Assembly (NCBI RefSeq): GCF_014698935.1 | Contig: NZ_JACVMN010000004.1 | Location: 1-64,000 of the forward strand | DNA length: 64,000 bases | Source of the DNA: Flagellimonas sp. S3867 | GTDB lineage: Bacteria; Bacteroidota; Bacteroidia; Flavobacteriales; Flavobacteriaceae | Direction: 5' to 3' | Part shown: positions 24,511-33,150 of the stretch, in pieces | Layout: every line of letters begins with the position of its first letter | How positions within the stretch are numbered: position 1 is the stretch's first letter | Made by a program: the position numbers and the translations under genes | Notes under the pieces: model-generated | What the model was told of the DNA's origin: nothing | Seen by the model: the letters and a program-made list of their open reading frames with translations, nothing else | The model's database searches: none

Positions 24511-27024
24511 TCAGTTGAATAAAAGTCTCAAACTTGCATTGGGGGTGATCCCTAAGGACTGCTGAAGAATTTGTTGGGCATCGTTTTGTGGGTTTACCCT
24601 AAAAAAAGTATTTATGGGATTCGCGCGATTCAGTAGGTTCCAAATGGAAATTCCTGTTCGCAGGCTGGTCTTTTTTCCGATTTTGGCCTTATAGATAGCA
24701 GAGAAATCCAATCGCAAGTAGTCATCCAGTTCATCCGAATTGGCTTTCCAATAATTGATATCTCCGTTAACGATTTCATCCCCTGCAACCGTAGGGGTAA
24801 ACGGTTTTCCTGTCCGCCAATTGGCCCCAAGCGCTAGGTTCAATTTTGACGTTGAAAAGGTTATGCCCGAAGTAAGGGAGTGGGTCGTATCAAAATTGCT
24901 TCTAAATTCAACTTCAGTCAACTCTTCAAAATTGTAAGTGCTGTTCAAATACCCATAACTCAACCACAAGTTCCATTTTTGCAACTGCTTTCTAAGAAGA
25001 AAATCAAGTCCAAAAGCATCATATTTTCCGGATGTTCGAACGAATTCAAAACTATCTAGAAAACCTTGGCTCTGCGTAATGATGCCGTTAACTTCCTTGT
25101 AGAATCCTACGGCATTGACCAGCCAACCCGATTCTTGATAGCTCAGCCCCAAGGAACCCTGTTTACTCTGTATTACAGGAATGTCCAGATTGTTGGAAAG
25201 TTGCCATCGTCTTTTTTCGACACCTAGAAAATCGTTCTGAAAGTTGATAATTTGTGAGGTGTTTTGATGCTTGAACTCCCCCAAAACCTCCAGATTAAAG
25301 TGACTCAAAAACCGCTGGTTGAAACTCAATCGGGGTTCCCAAAGCTTCCTATTGAATTTATCCAGATAGTTAAAACGGACCCCTGCGTTCAGGGATGTGT
25401 TTCCATTTGTACTGGACCAGTCAACCTCTGTGAAAATCCCGTGGGTCCTAAGTACCTCGCCCTCCAATCGACGAAAAATCGGGTCGTCAACATCGTCCAG
25501 ATTGGTGACCTTGGTTTCCACAAAGTGATAGCCACTGCGCAAAACCAGATTCTCGTATAATTCATTCTGTGCTGTGAAGCGTGCACCTGTTTCAGAAATG
25601 ATATTCTCCTGTAGAAAACGCTGATTTTCTAATACGTTCGCGTTTATGGCCCTCAACTTATAATCAGTTTCGTAGACATCAATATAAGTCTCAAATCTGT
25701 CGTTCCATTTTCGTTCGTAGTAAATACCGCCTGCAATACTGGTTTGATCAAGACTGCTTTCCCGGACCTCTTCCCTGTTGGCGATAACGGCACTTTCGTT
25801 GAAAACGACTTCGTTGGCGGTATGTATAAAGTTCAGTCTCAAAAAATCCTTATCACTGGGTCTATACAAGAACCGCAAGGAGACATCATAGAAATCAAAT
25901 TCGATATCCGAGTTGGTGACCAGAGCATCGTTGGATTCAATCTCTGTGTCTTGGGCAATACGGTCAAAATATTCAGAATAGGTTGGGGTCTCAAAAAAAT
26001 CGCTTATCGCCTTTCTCGCCCCTACCTGAACGGATATATTTTCTCTTATCGGTGCATCTATGAAACCATTCACATCGATTAGATTGATGCCCAGACTTCC
26101 CTTGAAACTTAGATTGATGTTCTTATCAGTGCTCATGGCAATAGTTCCTGAAACTCCATCAGTGAATGCCGGAGATGTGCCATTTTTTTGCAAGGCTACC
26201 GTTTGGGTGATTTGGGGATTGTACATGGAAATCAATCCGAAGAAATGACCGGATTGGTACATTTTGATATTATCCCAAAGAATCAGGTTCTGATCGTTAC
26301 TGCCTCCTCTAATATTGATATTCGAAACCGTTTCATCAATACTGGTTATACCTGGTAATGCCTGAACCGACTGAAGTACGTCTTTCTCTACAAGTCCGGG
26401 TAAAATTGAAAATTGGTCAAAATCCAATTGAAAGGAGCCGTTGTCCAGTTTATCCATCCCCCGAATCAAATAATGGGACAGTACTATTTCTGGTAATTTT
26501 TGCTGTTCCGATACCATATGGATAATCCCACAGTTGGCGGTATTGAAAAAACGTGCTTCCCTTCGAATCGTCCTATGCCCGATATGCCGGATAAGAACTA
26601 TTTGGGAAGAATCATCGATGGATAATTCAAAAAAACCTTCTTCGTTGGTAACGGTACCCTTGCCATCGAACTGCACCGTAGTATAGGACAGTGGCTCATT
26701 AGTGTCCTTATCGCGAATGTAGCCGCAAAGCACTGTTGATTTTGCTTTAATGGAAACTACATTATCAGAAAGAAAGACAAAATCAAGTCCGGTACTTTCC
26801 CTTAAAAAGTTAATGACATCCCTCAAATTGGTAAAATCGTCAGTGGTCTTGACCACTATGTCCTCAATCAAATCGGAGGCATAATTGAAGTGAACCTCGA
26901 AACGATCTTGAAGCTCTTTTAAAATGGTGGTAAGTGGTTTATTTCCAGGGATTTCCTGTGCCGTCAACGGCAAACAGATTAGTATGGTTAAGAGAAAAAA
27001 TAAAAAAGATAGTCTACTTTTCAC
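24511..27024 (-). CDS. TonB-dependent outer-membrane receptor with STN domain
   Basis: 837 residues. Signal peptide 1-22 (LLTILICLPLTAQE), then an STN (secretin/TonB N-terminal) signalling domain about 28-88 (LTTILKELQDRFEVHFNYASDLI), a carboxypeptidase-regulatory-like domain about 93-165 (LCGYIRDKDTNEPLSYTTVQFDGKGTVTNEEGFFELSIDD), a plug (about 200-300, VLQSVQALPGITSIDETVSNINIRGGSNDQNLILWDNIKMY) and a 22-strand barrel ending NASLRLLFN. The STN domain means substrate binding is signalled to the FecR anti-sigma next door. The substrate is unknown. The ATG overlaps the FecR gene end by 11 bases. Confidence 0.92.
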   Translation of the reverse strand: MKSRLSFLFFLLTILICLPLTAQEIPGNKPLTTILKELQDRFEVHFNYASDLIEDIVVKTTDDFTNLRDVINFLRESTGLDFVFLSDNVVSIKAKSTVLCGYIRDKDTNEPLSYTTVQFDGKGTVTNEEGFFELSIDDSSQIVLIRHIGHRTIRREARFFNTANCGIIHMVSEQQKLPEIVLSHYLIRGMDKLDNGSFQLDFDQFSILPGLVEKDVLQSVQALPGITSIDETVSNINIRGGSNDQNLILWDNIKMYQSGHFFGLISMYNPQITQTVALQKNGTSPAFTDGVSGTIAMSTDKNINLSFKGSLGINLIDVNGFIDAPIRENISVQVGARKAISDFFETPTYSEYFDRIAQDTEIESNDALVTNSDIEFDFYDVSLRFLYRPSDKDFLRLNFIHTANEVVFNESAVIANREEVRESSLDQTSIAGGIYYERKWNDRFETYIDVYETDYKLRAINANVLENQRFLQENIISETGARFTAQNELYENLVLRSGYHFVETKVTNLDDVDDPIFRRLEGEVLRTHGIFTEVDWSSTNGNTSLNAGVRFNYLDKFNRKLWEPRLSFNQRFLSHFNLEVLGEFKHQNTSQIINFQNDFLGVEKRRWQLSNNLDIPVIQSKQGSLGLSYQESGWLVNAVGFYKEVNGIITQSQGFLDSFEFVRTSGKYDAFGLDFLLRKQLQKWNLWLSYGYLNSTYNFEELTEVEFRSNFDTTHSLTSGITFSTSKLNLALGANWRTGKPFTPTVAGDEIVNGDINYWKANSDELDDYLRLDFSAIYKAKIGKKTSLRTGISIWNLLNRANPINTFFRVNPQNDAQQILQQSLGITPNASLRLLFN

Positions 27025-27931
27025 GTGGCTTCACCCTGACTTTTTTGTTTTCCAAAATGACATAGTCCAAATCCAACGGGACCGTAATCGATTTCAGGGC
27101 GTTATCCAAATTGTCGTGCACAAATCCACCTGTAAACAAGCGTTTACCGTCTACTTTTTCCAAAGTGACCTTCAACCCGTATTGTCTTTCCAATTCTGAA
27201 AATACTTGGGATATGGCAACCCTTTGGAAATCACTGACGTTTTTCGTCCATTGGGGAATCGAATAGGTGTTTTTGCCCTGTTCTATTTCCCCGTTGAACC
27301 AGCGTATATTGTCCCCCTGATTAAGTATCGTTTCGCGCTGTTCTGAAGTGACCCTGACGGTACCTTCAAAACATTTTACCTCGAAAAAACTTCCCCTCTG
27401 TTTTACATTGAACTCTGTTCCCAAAACCGTGACCTCTCCCTTCGGTGTGCTGACCACAAACTGTTTTCCCTTGGCCACATCAAAAAAGGCTTCTCCTTCC
27501 AATGTTATCGTCCTATTGTCGTTCCATTTCTTTTCGTTATAAGCAATTTCAGATAGCGCATTTACCGAAACTATGGAATTATCGGGAAGCTCTATGGTAG
27601 TCTTTTGCCCAAATTGGGTCTCAACACGGGTCAAATTTTCATAAATAAGGAAATAGTATGCAACGAGCCCTACAATAAAAACACTAGCGATCCGCATAAG
27701 GGGCCAAACCCAATTTAATTTTCTAACAGGGGTCTTATGAGCATCAAGAGCTTTTTTAAAGTCCACGTATGCTCCGGCATTTGAGAATTGTGAGGCACTG
27801 AAATTCTTGGCATCATCTGCAATACCCTTCAAAAAAGCTACATCTTCAAGCGACTCAAATGCCTTTTCTTCCTCGGGAGTCAGCTCCCCGGCAAGCCATT
27901 TTTGTATCAAGTAATCCCTGTCCATTCGCAT
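27014..27931 (-). CDS. FecR-type anti-sigma factor
   Basis: 305 residues. Cytoplasmic N-terminus with MDRDYLIQKWLAGELTPEEEKAFESL, a single membrane helix about 85-108 (IASVFIVGLVAYYFLIY), a periplasmic FecR domain (TIELPDNSIVSVNALSEIAYNEKKWNDNRTITLEGEAFFDVAKGKQFVVSTPKGEVTVLGTEFNV) and a C-terminal DUF4974 domain (FQRVAISQVFSELERQYGLKVTLEK). It keeps the ECF sigma factor inactive until the receptor's STN domain signals. It sits between the sigma gene and the TonB receptor gene, 41 bases after the former. Confidence 0.93.
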   Translation of the reverse strand: MRMDRDYLIQKWLAGELTPEEEKAFESLEDVAFLKGIADDAKNFSASQFSNAGAYVDFKKALDAHKTPVRKLNWVWPLMRIASVFIVGLVAYYFLIYENLTRVETQFGQKTTIELPDNSIVSVNALSEIAYNEKKWNDNRTITLEGEAFFDVAKGKQFVVSTPKGEVTVLGTEFNVKQRGSFFEVKCFEGTVRVTSEQRETILNQGDNIRWFNGEIEQGKNTYSIPQWTKNVSDFQRVAISQVFSELERQYGLKVTLEKVDGKRLFTGGFVHDNLDNALKSITVPLDLDYVILENKKVRVKPREK

Positions 27932-27972
27932 CTTACTTTATTATAGAACAACTGAGTTGCCCTTTTTCCTGA

Positions 27973-28497
27973 TTATTTTATGTTAAAACCTTTCAGTTCC
28001 GCCTTTAGCACTTTAAAAGCTGAGTAGATTCGATACTCCACGACCTTTCTTGTAACCCCCAATAATTCTGCTATTTCCCCATGTTTTTTGCCTTCCGCTT
28101 TATTTAAAAGAAAGGCGGTTCGCTGCTCCTCGGTCAAGCTTGCAAGCACTTCCTGGTATTTTTTAAAGTACTCCTCTTTTTCCAAAAGAAACTCAGGCGA
28201 CTCATGGGTCACTTCACTGGGCTTTTCGTTTTGGTACTTTAATACCACTTTTTGGTGCTTGACCTCGTTCAGCATCAAATTATTGGCAACTGTATATAAA
28301 AAGGACTTCGCCTTTGTGGGAGTCACCTTTTTGCAATTTTCCCAAAGTTTAATGAATGCCTCTTGTGTTTTATCAGTGGGATCATGTCTTTCTCCATACT
28401 TATAATAGAGGTAGTCGTGCAAGCCTTCGGCCAATCGTTCATAGATTCCCTTGAATATGGAATCCTCGCAAATATCCGTATGCAAATCTTTCTTCAA
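27973..28497 (-). CDS. ECF-family RNA polymerase sigma factor (FecI-like)
   Basis: 174 residues. Sigma region 2 about 18-90 (YERLAEGLHDYLYYKYGERHDPTDKTQEAFIKLWENCKKVTPTKAKSFLYTVANNLMLNEV) and region 4 about 115-165 (SLTEEQRTAFLLNKAEGKKHGEIAELLGVTRKVVEYRIYSAFKVLKAEL). It is the first gene of the sigma/anti-sigma/receptor operon and would direct polymerase to that operon and perhaps to the divergent lipoprotein genes 118 bases away. Confidence 0.94.
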   Translation of the reverse strand: MKKDLHTDICEDSIFKGIYERLAEGLHDYLYYKYGERHDPTDKTQEAFIKLWENCKKVTPTKAKSFLYTVANNLMLNEVKHQKVVLKYQNEKPSEVTHESPEFLLEKEEYFKKYQEVLASLTEEQRTAFLLNKAEGKKHGEIAELLGVTRKVVEYRIYSAFKVLKAELKGFNIK

Positions 28498-28545
28498 ACT
28501 GTTCGGTTGGGTTCAGGCTAAAAGTAAACAAATAAAATTCTTTGG

Positions 28546-28571
28546 TTTTTTTCAGGAGTTTTTGGGTTTGG
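28546..28571 (+). promoter_or_regulatory. Candidate ECF-dependent promoter element, first copy
   Basis: In the gap between the divergent sigma and lipoprotein genes, TTTTTTCAG-G-AGTTTTTGGGTTT. The same 23-base sequence with two changes recurs at 32,544-32,567. Repetition upstream of a sigma-linked gene suggests a recognition element, but its role is inferred. Confidence 0.35.
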
Positions 28572-28614
28572 GTTGTTTTAGTATTGAATACAGCAATTAC
28601 AAAATACAAATGCT

Positions 28615-30405
28615 ATGAAAAACACTCTGAAAACATTGAGCCTTATGATCCTTATTCTGGCCCTGACGATGATCTCTTGCCGTGAGGAAGAATCCGTATT
28701 TATTGAAGGCCCCCAAGAGGAGACCCTTGAGGCCAATTCCAACATTGCAGGTTTATTGCAGAACACAGCTACCAAAGATGGTTCTGATGACAACATCATT
28801 GACAATGCCAGCTGTATTTCTATTGCACTGCCCGTGACCGTTATCGTTGATGGTCTTGATATCATTGTGGATTCCCCCGAGGATTTTGATACCATTGAGG
28901 ACATTTTTGACGAATTTGACGATGACGAGGATATTCTTGAGATTATATTCCCCATAACCATAGTATTAAGCGATTTTACCGAATTGGTTATCAACGACCT
29001 GGATGAATTGGAAGATTTCGCAGATGATTGCGGGGGCGAGAACGAATTCGATGATGATATCGAATGTGCGGATATCAAATACCCGGTCACCGCATCTGTA
29101 TTCAACTCAAACAATGAGGTGATCGATACGATAACCTTTAATAACGACCAAGACCTTTATGAATTCATCGATGACCTTGATGAAGATGATGTGGTCAGAG
29201 TCGATTTTCCCATTACCGTAATTCTATTTGACGGTACAGAGTTACAAGCCTCCAATCTTAATGAATTAGAAAATATTTTGGACAACGCCAAAGATGACTG
29301 CGATGAGGACGATGACAACGATTTTAATGATGATGATTGTGATAATTGCACTACTGACCAACTTTCAGAGATCTTGGTAGGTTGCTCGGATTGGAGCGTG
29401 GATAAATTGGAGCGCAACGATCAGGATTTGGAAGATCTGTATACTTCATATCGTTTCAATTTTGCAAGTGACGGAACATTGACCGCTGATTCCAGTTCCG
29501 AGTCATTTTCTGGAACCTGGGAGACCAACGGTACCGGGAACAACATTTCCGTGGTCATCAACATCCCTAATCTGACAGATTTTAATGCCACATGGAACCT
29601 ACATGAAATTGAGCAGGACGCGAGCGAAAGCGATGTTGACCTGCGCATGGGTGATGACCGCCTTCGCTTTGAGAGCAACTGCACAGGTGGTGGTGACAAT
29701 GGAGGAGTTGACGATAGCAGTTTGGTGCAAGTATTGACCACAGGTGATTGGTACGTGACCAATTACTTTGACGATGTGGATGAAACGGCCCTATTTGATG
29801 GCTTGGTCTTCAATTTTGCTTCGGATGGTACCGCAATGGCAGATGATGGTTCCATGACCACAAATGGTACATGGTCAACATCCTCTGGAGATGAGACTAC
29901 ATTGGAATTGAACCTGAACTTTGGAACCGCCAATCCTTTTGATGAGTTGGAGGAAGATTGGGACGTACTGGAAGCGACCAATGACATTATCCGGTTGAAG
30001 GACATTAGTGGCGGTGATGGCACCACGGACTTTTTGACCTTTGAAAGAAACCCAAGTAGTAATGGGAACGGTGGCTCCGATTTGAGTACGGTTTTGGTCG
30101 ATGGCCTTTGGACGGTCTCAAGTTACCTTGATGATGGAAATGATGAAACCAACGATTATAACGGTTTCACCTTCGACTTTGTAGCCGATGGGTCTGTCAT
30201 TGCAGACAATGGCAGTGCCACCAATGGCACATGGGCCGGACAAAATGGGGATAATAAACTGGTCTTGGATTTTGGGACGGTGATGCCCTTGGATGAATTC
30301 AACGATGACTGGGATGTCATTTCAGTTTCGGACACCCAAATAGAGCTACGCGATGTGAGTGGCGGTGATGGCGGTGTGGACACCTTGATTTTTGTAAAAC
30401 AATAA
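28615..30405 (+). CDS. Asp-rich repeat lipoprotein
   Basis: 596 residues with a lipoprotein signal ending ALTMISC. Visible modules: two approximately 90-residue units each built as C-I-x-[FYL]-P-[IV]-T...D...FPITV.L.DGTEL....L.EL....C (about 60-145 and 150-235), an acidic DCDEDDDNDFNDDDCDNC linker, one TTDQLSEILVGCSDWSVDKLERNDQDL unit (A), and two lipocalin-like units (B: W.V..Y.DD..ET....GF.F.FASDGT..ADNGS...GTWS, ending VSGGDG..DTLIF). The many Asp residues may bind calcium. It is divergent from the sigma/FecR/TonB trio and a plausible partner or target of that system at the outer membrane. Confidence 0.75.
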   Translation: MKNTLKTLSLMILILALTMISCREEESVFIEGPQEETLEANSNIAGLLQNTATKDGSDDNIIDNASCISIALPVTVIVDGLDIIVDSPEDFDTIEDIFDEFDDDEDILEIIFPITIVLSDFTELVINDLDELEDFADDCGGENEFDDDIECADIKYPVTASVFNSNNEVIDTITFNNDQDLYEFIDDLDEDDVVRVDFPITVILFDGTELQASNLNELENILDNAKDDCDEDDDNDFNDDDCDNCTTDQLSEILVGCSDWSVDKLERNDQDLEDLYTSYRFNFASDGTLTADSSSESFSGTWETNGTGNNISVVINIPNLTDFNATWNLHEIEQDASESDVDLRMGDDRLRFESNCTGGGDNGGVDDSSLVQVLTTGDWYVTNYFDDVDETALFDGLVFNFASDGTAMADDGSMTTNGTWSTSSGDETTLELNLNFGTANPFDELEEDWDVLEATNDIIRLKDISGGDGTTDFLTFERNPSSNGNGGSDLSTVLVDGLWTVSSYLDDGNDETNDYNGFTFDFVADGSVIADNGSATNGTWAGQNGDNKLVLDFGTVMPLDEFNDDWDVISVSDTQIELRDVSGGDGGVDTLIFVKQ

Positions 30406-30421
30406 CCCAAATAAGAATACT

Positions 30422-31315
30422 ATGAAAAAGAACATTTTTAAGTTAGCTTTTGTTTCACTGACACTATTGGCAACAGCCTGTACTGAAGACAGTGAAAGTG
30501 ATGAAATGGCCAATTTGGCCCAATTACAGGCCGATGTCGAGGAAATCACCATTGCGGCAATGGCCGGCCCATGGACGATAACTAATTTTGTGGACTCAGG
30601 CACCAACGAAACCTCTGACTTTGAGGGTTATGGCTTTAGTTTTAATGAAGATGGAAGTTTGGTGGCTGATAATGGAAGTGTCTCCGTTACAGGTACATGG
30701 TCAGTAACCATCGATGACGATTCGGACGATGATTCCGACGATGATAGCTCAAGTCAAGATGATGGGGATGATGATTGTGACAGCTGTACTGTCGACCAAC
30801 TTACTGAAGTACTCACGTCATGTGAGGATTGGTTTGTGGACAAGTTGGAACGTAATGACAACGATTTGGAAGATGGTTTTTCTTCCTATCGATTTAACTT
30901 TTCTGCCGATGGAACGGTTACGGCCACTGCGGGATCGGAGAGCTACCCAGGTACTTGGGAAGCATCGGGAAGCAGCAACAACATACAAGTGGTATTGACA
31001 ATTTCAGGTTTGTCCGATTTTGAAGACACTTGGACACTTCATGAGATTGAGTTGCAGAACGGCGAGTCAAAAGTGGACCTACGAATCAACGGAGAAGATC
31101 GACTGCGCTTTAAGAACGGTTGTACCATTGGTAATTTTGATGGTGGGCAGACCACTGGAGAAATCGATTTCAACATCTTTTTTGCCTCCCCTGAAAATTT
31201 CAACGAACTATCTGACGATTGGAACATTGTATCCTATTCAGCCACAAAGATTGAATTAATGGATGTCAGCGGCGGTGATGGGGAAACCGACCTGTTGACC
31301 TTTGAAAAACAATAA
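30422..31315 (+). CDS. Asp-rich repeat lipoprotein, paralogue with nested domain
   Basis: 297 residues, lipoprotein signal ending LLATAC. It starts as a B-type unit (GPWTITNFVDSGTNETSDFEGYGFSFNEDGSLVADNGSVSVTGTWS), then an acidic run (DDDSDDDSDDD) leads into an A-type unit (CTVDQLTEVLTSCEDWFVDKLERNDNDL to DRLRFKNGC) closely similar to that in the preceding gene, and then the rest of the B unit resumes (GEIDFNIFFASPENFNELSDDWNIVSYSATKIELMDVSGGDG). So domain A is inserted inside domain B. It lies 16 bases after the larger paralogue, clearly the same operon. Confidence 0.75.
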   Translation: MKKNIFKLAFVSLTLLATACTEDSESDEMANLAQLQADVEEITIAAMAGPWTITNFVDSGTNETSDFEGYGFSFNEDGSLVADNGSVSVTGTWSVTIDDDSDDDSDDDSSSQDDGDDDCDSCTVDQLTEVLTSCEDWFVDKLERNDNDLEDGFSSYRFNFSADGTVTATAGSESYPGTWEASGSSNNIQVVLTISGLSDFEDTWTLHEIELQNGESKVDLRINGEDRLRFKNGCTIGNFDGGQTTGEIDFNIFFASPENFNELSDDWNIVSYSATKIELMDVSGGDGETDLLTFEKQ

Positions 31316-31393
31316 GCCCCTTCTATATATGACCCGTAAGCCTTTCTAAATGCATTGATTTGACCCCCGCTATGAAAAAGAAAGGTTCATAAA

Positions 31394-31429
31394 CCGTCCC
31401 AATGTAATCTCTGGGACGGTTTTTTTTAT
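31394..31429 (+). terminator. Rho-independent terminator
   Basis: Stem CCGTCCCA / TGGGACGG with an 8-base spacer (roughly) followed by eight T, about 80 bases past the second Asp-rich lipoprotein gene and before the next Crp-type gene. Confidence 0.85.
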
Positions 31430-31466
31430 ATTTACTATGGACGAACTCTTCTTCCAAATCTGAACA

Positions 31467-32084
31467 ATGAAGCCCGAACACAAAAGCGTATCGACCCACA
31501 AAATACTGTTCCAGAAATTGGCAGAAGTGGGCACTGTCAAGAAAATTGCAAAAGGCACCGAAATTCTAAGGGAGGGGCAATTTGTAAAACTCATCCCATT
31601 TGTTCAAGAAGGACTTATCAAGGTATTTACCCGATACGAGGACAGGGAGCTTTTGCTCTATTACATTCAACCCAACCAAAGCTGCATTATGTCATTCTCT
31701 GCAAGTATCAATAATGAGCCTAGCCAGGTTTTTGCAGTTACCGAAGAAGATACTAAGGTGCTTCTTCTTCCGGTTAGGGAATTACATACGTTGACCAGTG
31801 CCCATCCTGATATCAACAGATTTTTCTTTCAGCAATACCAAGGCCGCTATGCCGAGCTTTTGGATACGATACACCACGTACTGTTCGATAAGGTTCATAT
31901 ACGCCTTTATCAGCATTTAAAGGAAAAGACAGTGTTGAAAAAAGAAAATCCACTTCAAATGTCCCATCAACAGATTGCGGATGAGCTCGGAACGGTTCGT
32001 GAAGTTATCAGCCGTGTTCTCAAAAAATTGGAGGGCGAAGGCTTGGTAAAGCAATTGGGCAATAAAATTAAGGTATACAAGTAG
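31467..32084 (+). CDS. Crp/Fnr-family transcription regulator
   Basis: 205 residues. N-terminal sensor beta-roll (IAKGTEILREGQFVKLIPFVQEGLIKVFTRYEDRELLLYYIQPNQSCIMSFSA) and a C-terminal winged helix (LQMSHQQIADELGTVREVISRVLKKLEGEGLVKQLGNKIKVY), which is the classic Fnr-type E.V.R recognition pattern (GTVREVISR). No N-terminal Cys cluster for an Fe-S centre. The downstream small membrane protein and DUF2892 genes follow in the same direction, a common pairing in this phylum. Confidence 0.9.
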   Translation: MKPEHKSVSTHKILFQKLAEVGTVKKIAKGTEILREGQFVKLIPFVQEGLIKVFTRYEDRELLLYYIQPNQSCIMSFSASINNEPSQVFAVTEEDTKVLLLPVRELHTLTSAHPDINRFFFQQYQGRYAELLDTIHHVLFDKVHIRLYQHLKEKTVLKKENPLQMSHQQIADELGTVREVISRVLKKLEGEGLVKQLGNKIKVYK

Positions 32085-32146
32085 TGACTACAGTCACTGC
32101 CCATATCGGTTCTCTAATCTAATTTTGAAATAACCAAGTGAAGATT

Positions 32147-32242
32147 ATGGCAAAAATGGTGATCAAGCTTCTTTTCGTTTGCCTCATCTGTATTGCCTTG
32201 ATCACTGGTATTGTTTGGTTATTAAAACTTTTGTTCAATTAA
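32147..32242 (+). CDS. 31-residue single-span membrane peptide
   Basis: ATG 32,147 to TAA 32,240-32,242, encoding MAKMVIKLLFVCLICIALITGIVWLLKLLFN in two pieces: a basic start (MAKMVIK) and a single long hydrophobic helix. It lies 62 bases past the Crp-type gene and 8 bases before the DUF2892 gene, in an operon-like position. It could be a real small membrane protein or a chance hydrophobic frame; its position favours the first. Confidence 0.5.
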   Translation: MAKMVIKLLFVCLICIALITGIVWLLKLLFN

Positions 32243-32250
32243 ATTTAAAT

Positions 32251-32463
32251 ATGATGAAAAAAAATATGGGGTCGGCTGACCGAATTATCCGATTTATAAT
32301 TGCAGCAATTATTGGAGTGCTATATTACACCGGTACCATTGGTGGTACTTTGGGGATAGTGCTACTTGTATTAGCTGGGGTGTTTGTACTTACTAGCTTT
32401 ATCAGTTTTTGCCCGTTATATGCCCCTTTTGGGATAAGCACTTGTGCCGTAAAACAGAAATGA
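32251..32463 (+). CDS. DUF2892 (YgaP-like) inner-membrane protein
   Basis: 70 residues from ATG 32,251. It opens MMKKNMGSADRIIRFIIAAIIGVLYYTGTIGGTLGIVLLVLAGVFVLTSFISFCPLYAPFGISTC, the DUF2892 pattern: NxGxxDRxIR start, two membrane helices and a CPLY..FG..TC end. A longer in-frame opening exists further upstream but would overlap the small membrane peptide and lacks the family start. In other bacteria such domains accompany rhodanese or persulfide handling; here the adjacent Crp-type regulator may control it. Confidence 0.8.
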   Translation: MMKKNMGSADRIIRFIIAAIIGVLYYTGTIGGTLGIVLLVLAGVFVLTSFISFCPLYAPFGISTCAVKQK

Positions 32464-32485
32464 CCATTAACTATTTATTTAATTT

Positions 32486-32516
32486 AAAGAGAGCGGTGAA
32501 TTGCTCTCTTTTTTTT
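32486..32516 (+). terminator. Rho-independent terminator after the DUF2892 gene
   Basis: AAAGAGAGC / GCTCTCTTT hairpin with an 8-base loop and a T run, 23 bases past the DUF2892 stop. Confidence 0.85.
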
Positions 32517-32543
32517 GGAACAGTAGTTATAGAAAAAGTCAGG

Positions 32544-32567
32544 TTTTTTCAGTAGTTTTTGGATTTC
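32544..32567 (+). promoter_or_regulatory. Candidate ECF-dependent promoter element, second copy
   Basis: TTTTTTCAG-T-AGTTTTTGGATTT, two changes from the copy at 28,546. No gene starts shortly downstream; it may drive a small RNA ending at the next terminator or be a remnant. Confidence 0.3.
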
Positions 32568-32647
32568 AATATAACTTGAACGACAATGTTAAGGAAACTG
32601 CTGATTTGGTAGATAAATAATGGTTCCATATAGCTATGAGTACGAAA

Positions 32648-32678
32648 ACATCCCCAATATCTGGGGATGTTTTTTTTT
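32648..32678 (+). terminator. Rho-independent terminator, orphan
   Basis: ACATCCCCA / TGGGGATGT hairpin followed by at least eight T. No gene ends just upstream, so it may terminate a short non-coding transcript starting near the promoter-like word at 32,544. Confidence 0.8.
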
Positions 32679-33005
32679 AAATTTCCGATGTTATTACGGT
32701 ATATTTCTTGCATAAAGACATATGAAGAAGGAGATACCTCATACTTGTTCTAAAAAACAAAGCTTTCTCAGAACAATCAATTTATTATTGTGAAGAAATT
32801 AATCCCAGGTTTACCTAAACTTAATCCATTTCATATTTTCTTTCTACGAATGGATTCACTGTGACAATCATTTGCACCGAAAATTTAATTACATTTATCT
32901 TTAAATAAGCTCATTTGATATATCGTTTTTGATAGGTGCGCAAATCGGTGCACATATTAAAAATATAGATTTTAACTTTTTGAAAATCAAATGATTGGAG
33001 TTTAA

Positions 33006-33027
33006 GTTCAAACCCCAGTCAGGTCAC
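33006..33027 (+). other. tRNA 3'-end-like fragment (possible att scar)
   Basis: GTTCAAACCCCAGTCAGGTCAC resembles a T-loop plus acceptor end of a tRNA, but the preceding bases do not form the matching T-stem and no D or anticodon arm is present. It is followed 22 bases later by a hairpin terminator as tRNA genes usually are. Such 3' fragments are left where an integrative element has inserted into a tRNA gene. Confidence 0.35.
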
Positions 33028-33049
33028 TTCCAAAATTAAATAATTAAAA

Positions 33050-33079
33050 AAAGCCGGTAAATCTAATTTACTGGCTTTT
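33050..33079 (+). terminator. Hairpin terminator after the tRNA-like fragment
   Basis: AAAGCCGGTAAAT / ATTTACTGGCTTT, a 13-bp stem with one G.T pair and a 3-base loop, A-rich on the left and T-rich on the right, so it can act in both directions. Confidence 0.75.
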
Positions 33080-33150
33080 GTTTTTGAAAGGTATGAGGTT
33101 TTGAAAAGTAGAGCCATAACTAGACTCTGCTTGCCACTACTAGGCCGATA

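Larger units (their letters stand above)
32464..33150. other. Gene-free stretch with two terminators and possible tRNA scar
   Basis: About 690 bases without a protein gene. It contains two rho-independent terminators (32,486-32,516 and 32,648-32,678), a second copy of the candidate ECF promoter word (32,544-32,567), a GTGC-containing short repeat (GGTGCGCAAATCGGTGCACA, 32,936-32,955), a tRNA-3'-end-like sequence (33,006-33,027) and its terminator (33,050-33,079). Confidence 0.6.

Noticed and set aside
28578..30606. Long antisense ORFs over the Asp-rich lipoproteins
   Set aside because: GAY-rich codons read backwards give RTC (Ser/Val/Ile) runs without stops; the plus-strand lipoprotein frames have signal peptides and clear repeats.
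32930..33035. Complete tRNA gene
   Set aside because: Only a T-loop/acceptor-like end is present; no matching 5' acceptor, D arm or anticodon arm could be found upstream.
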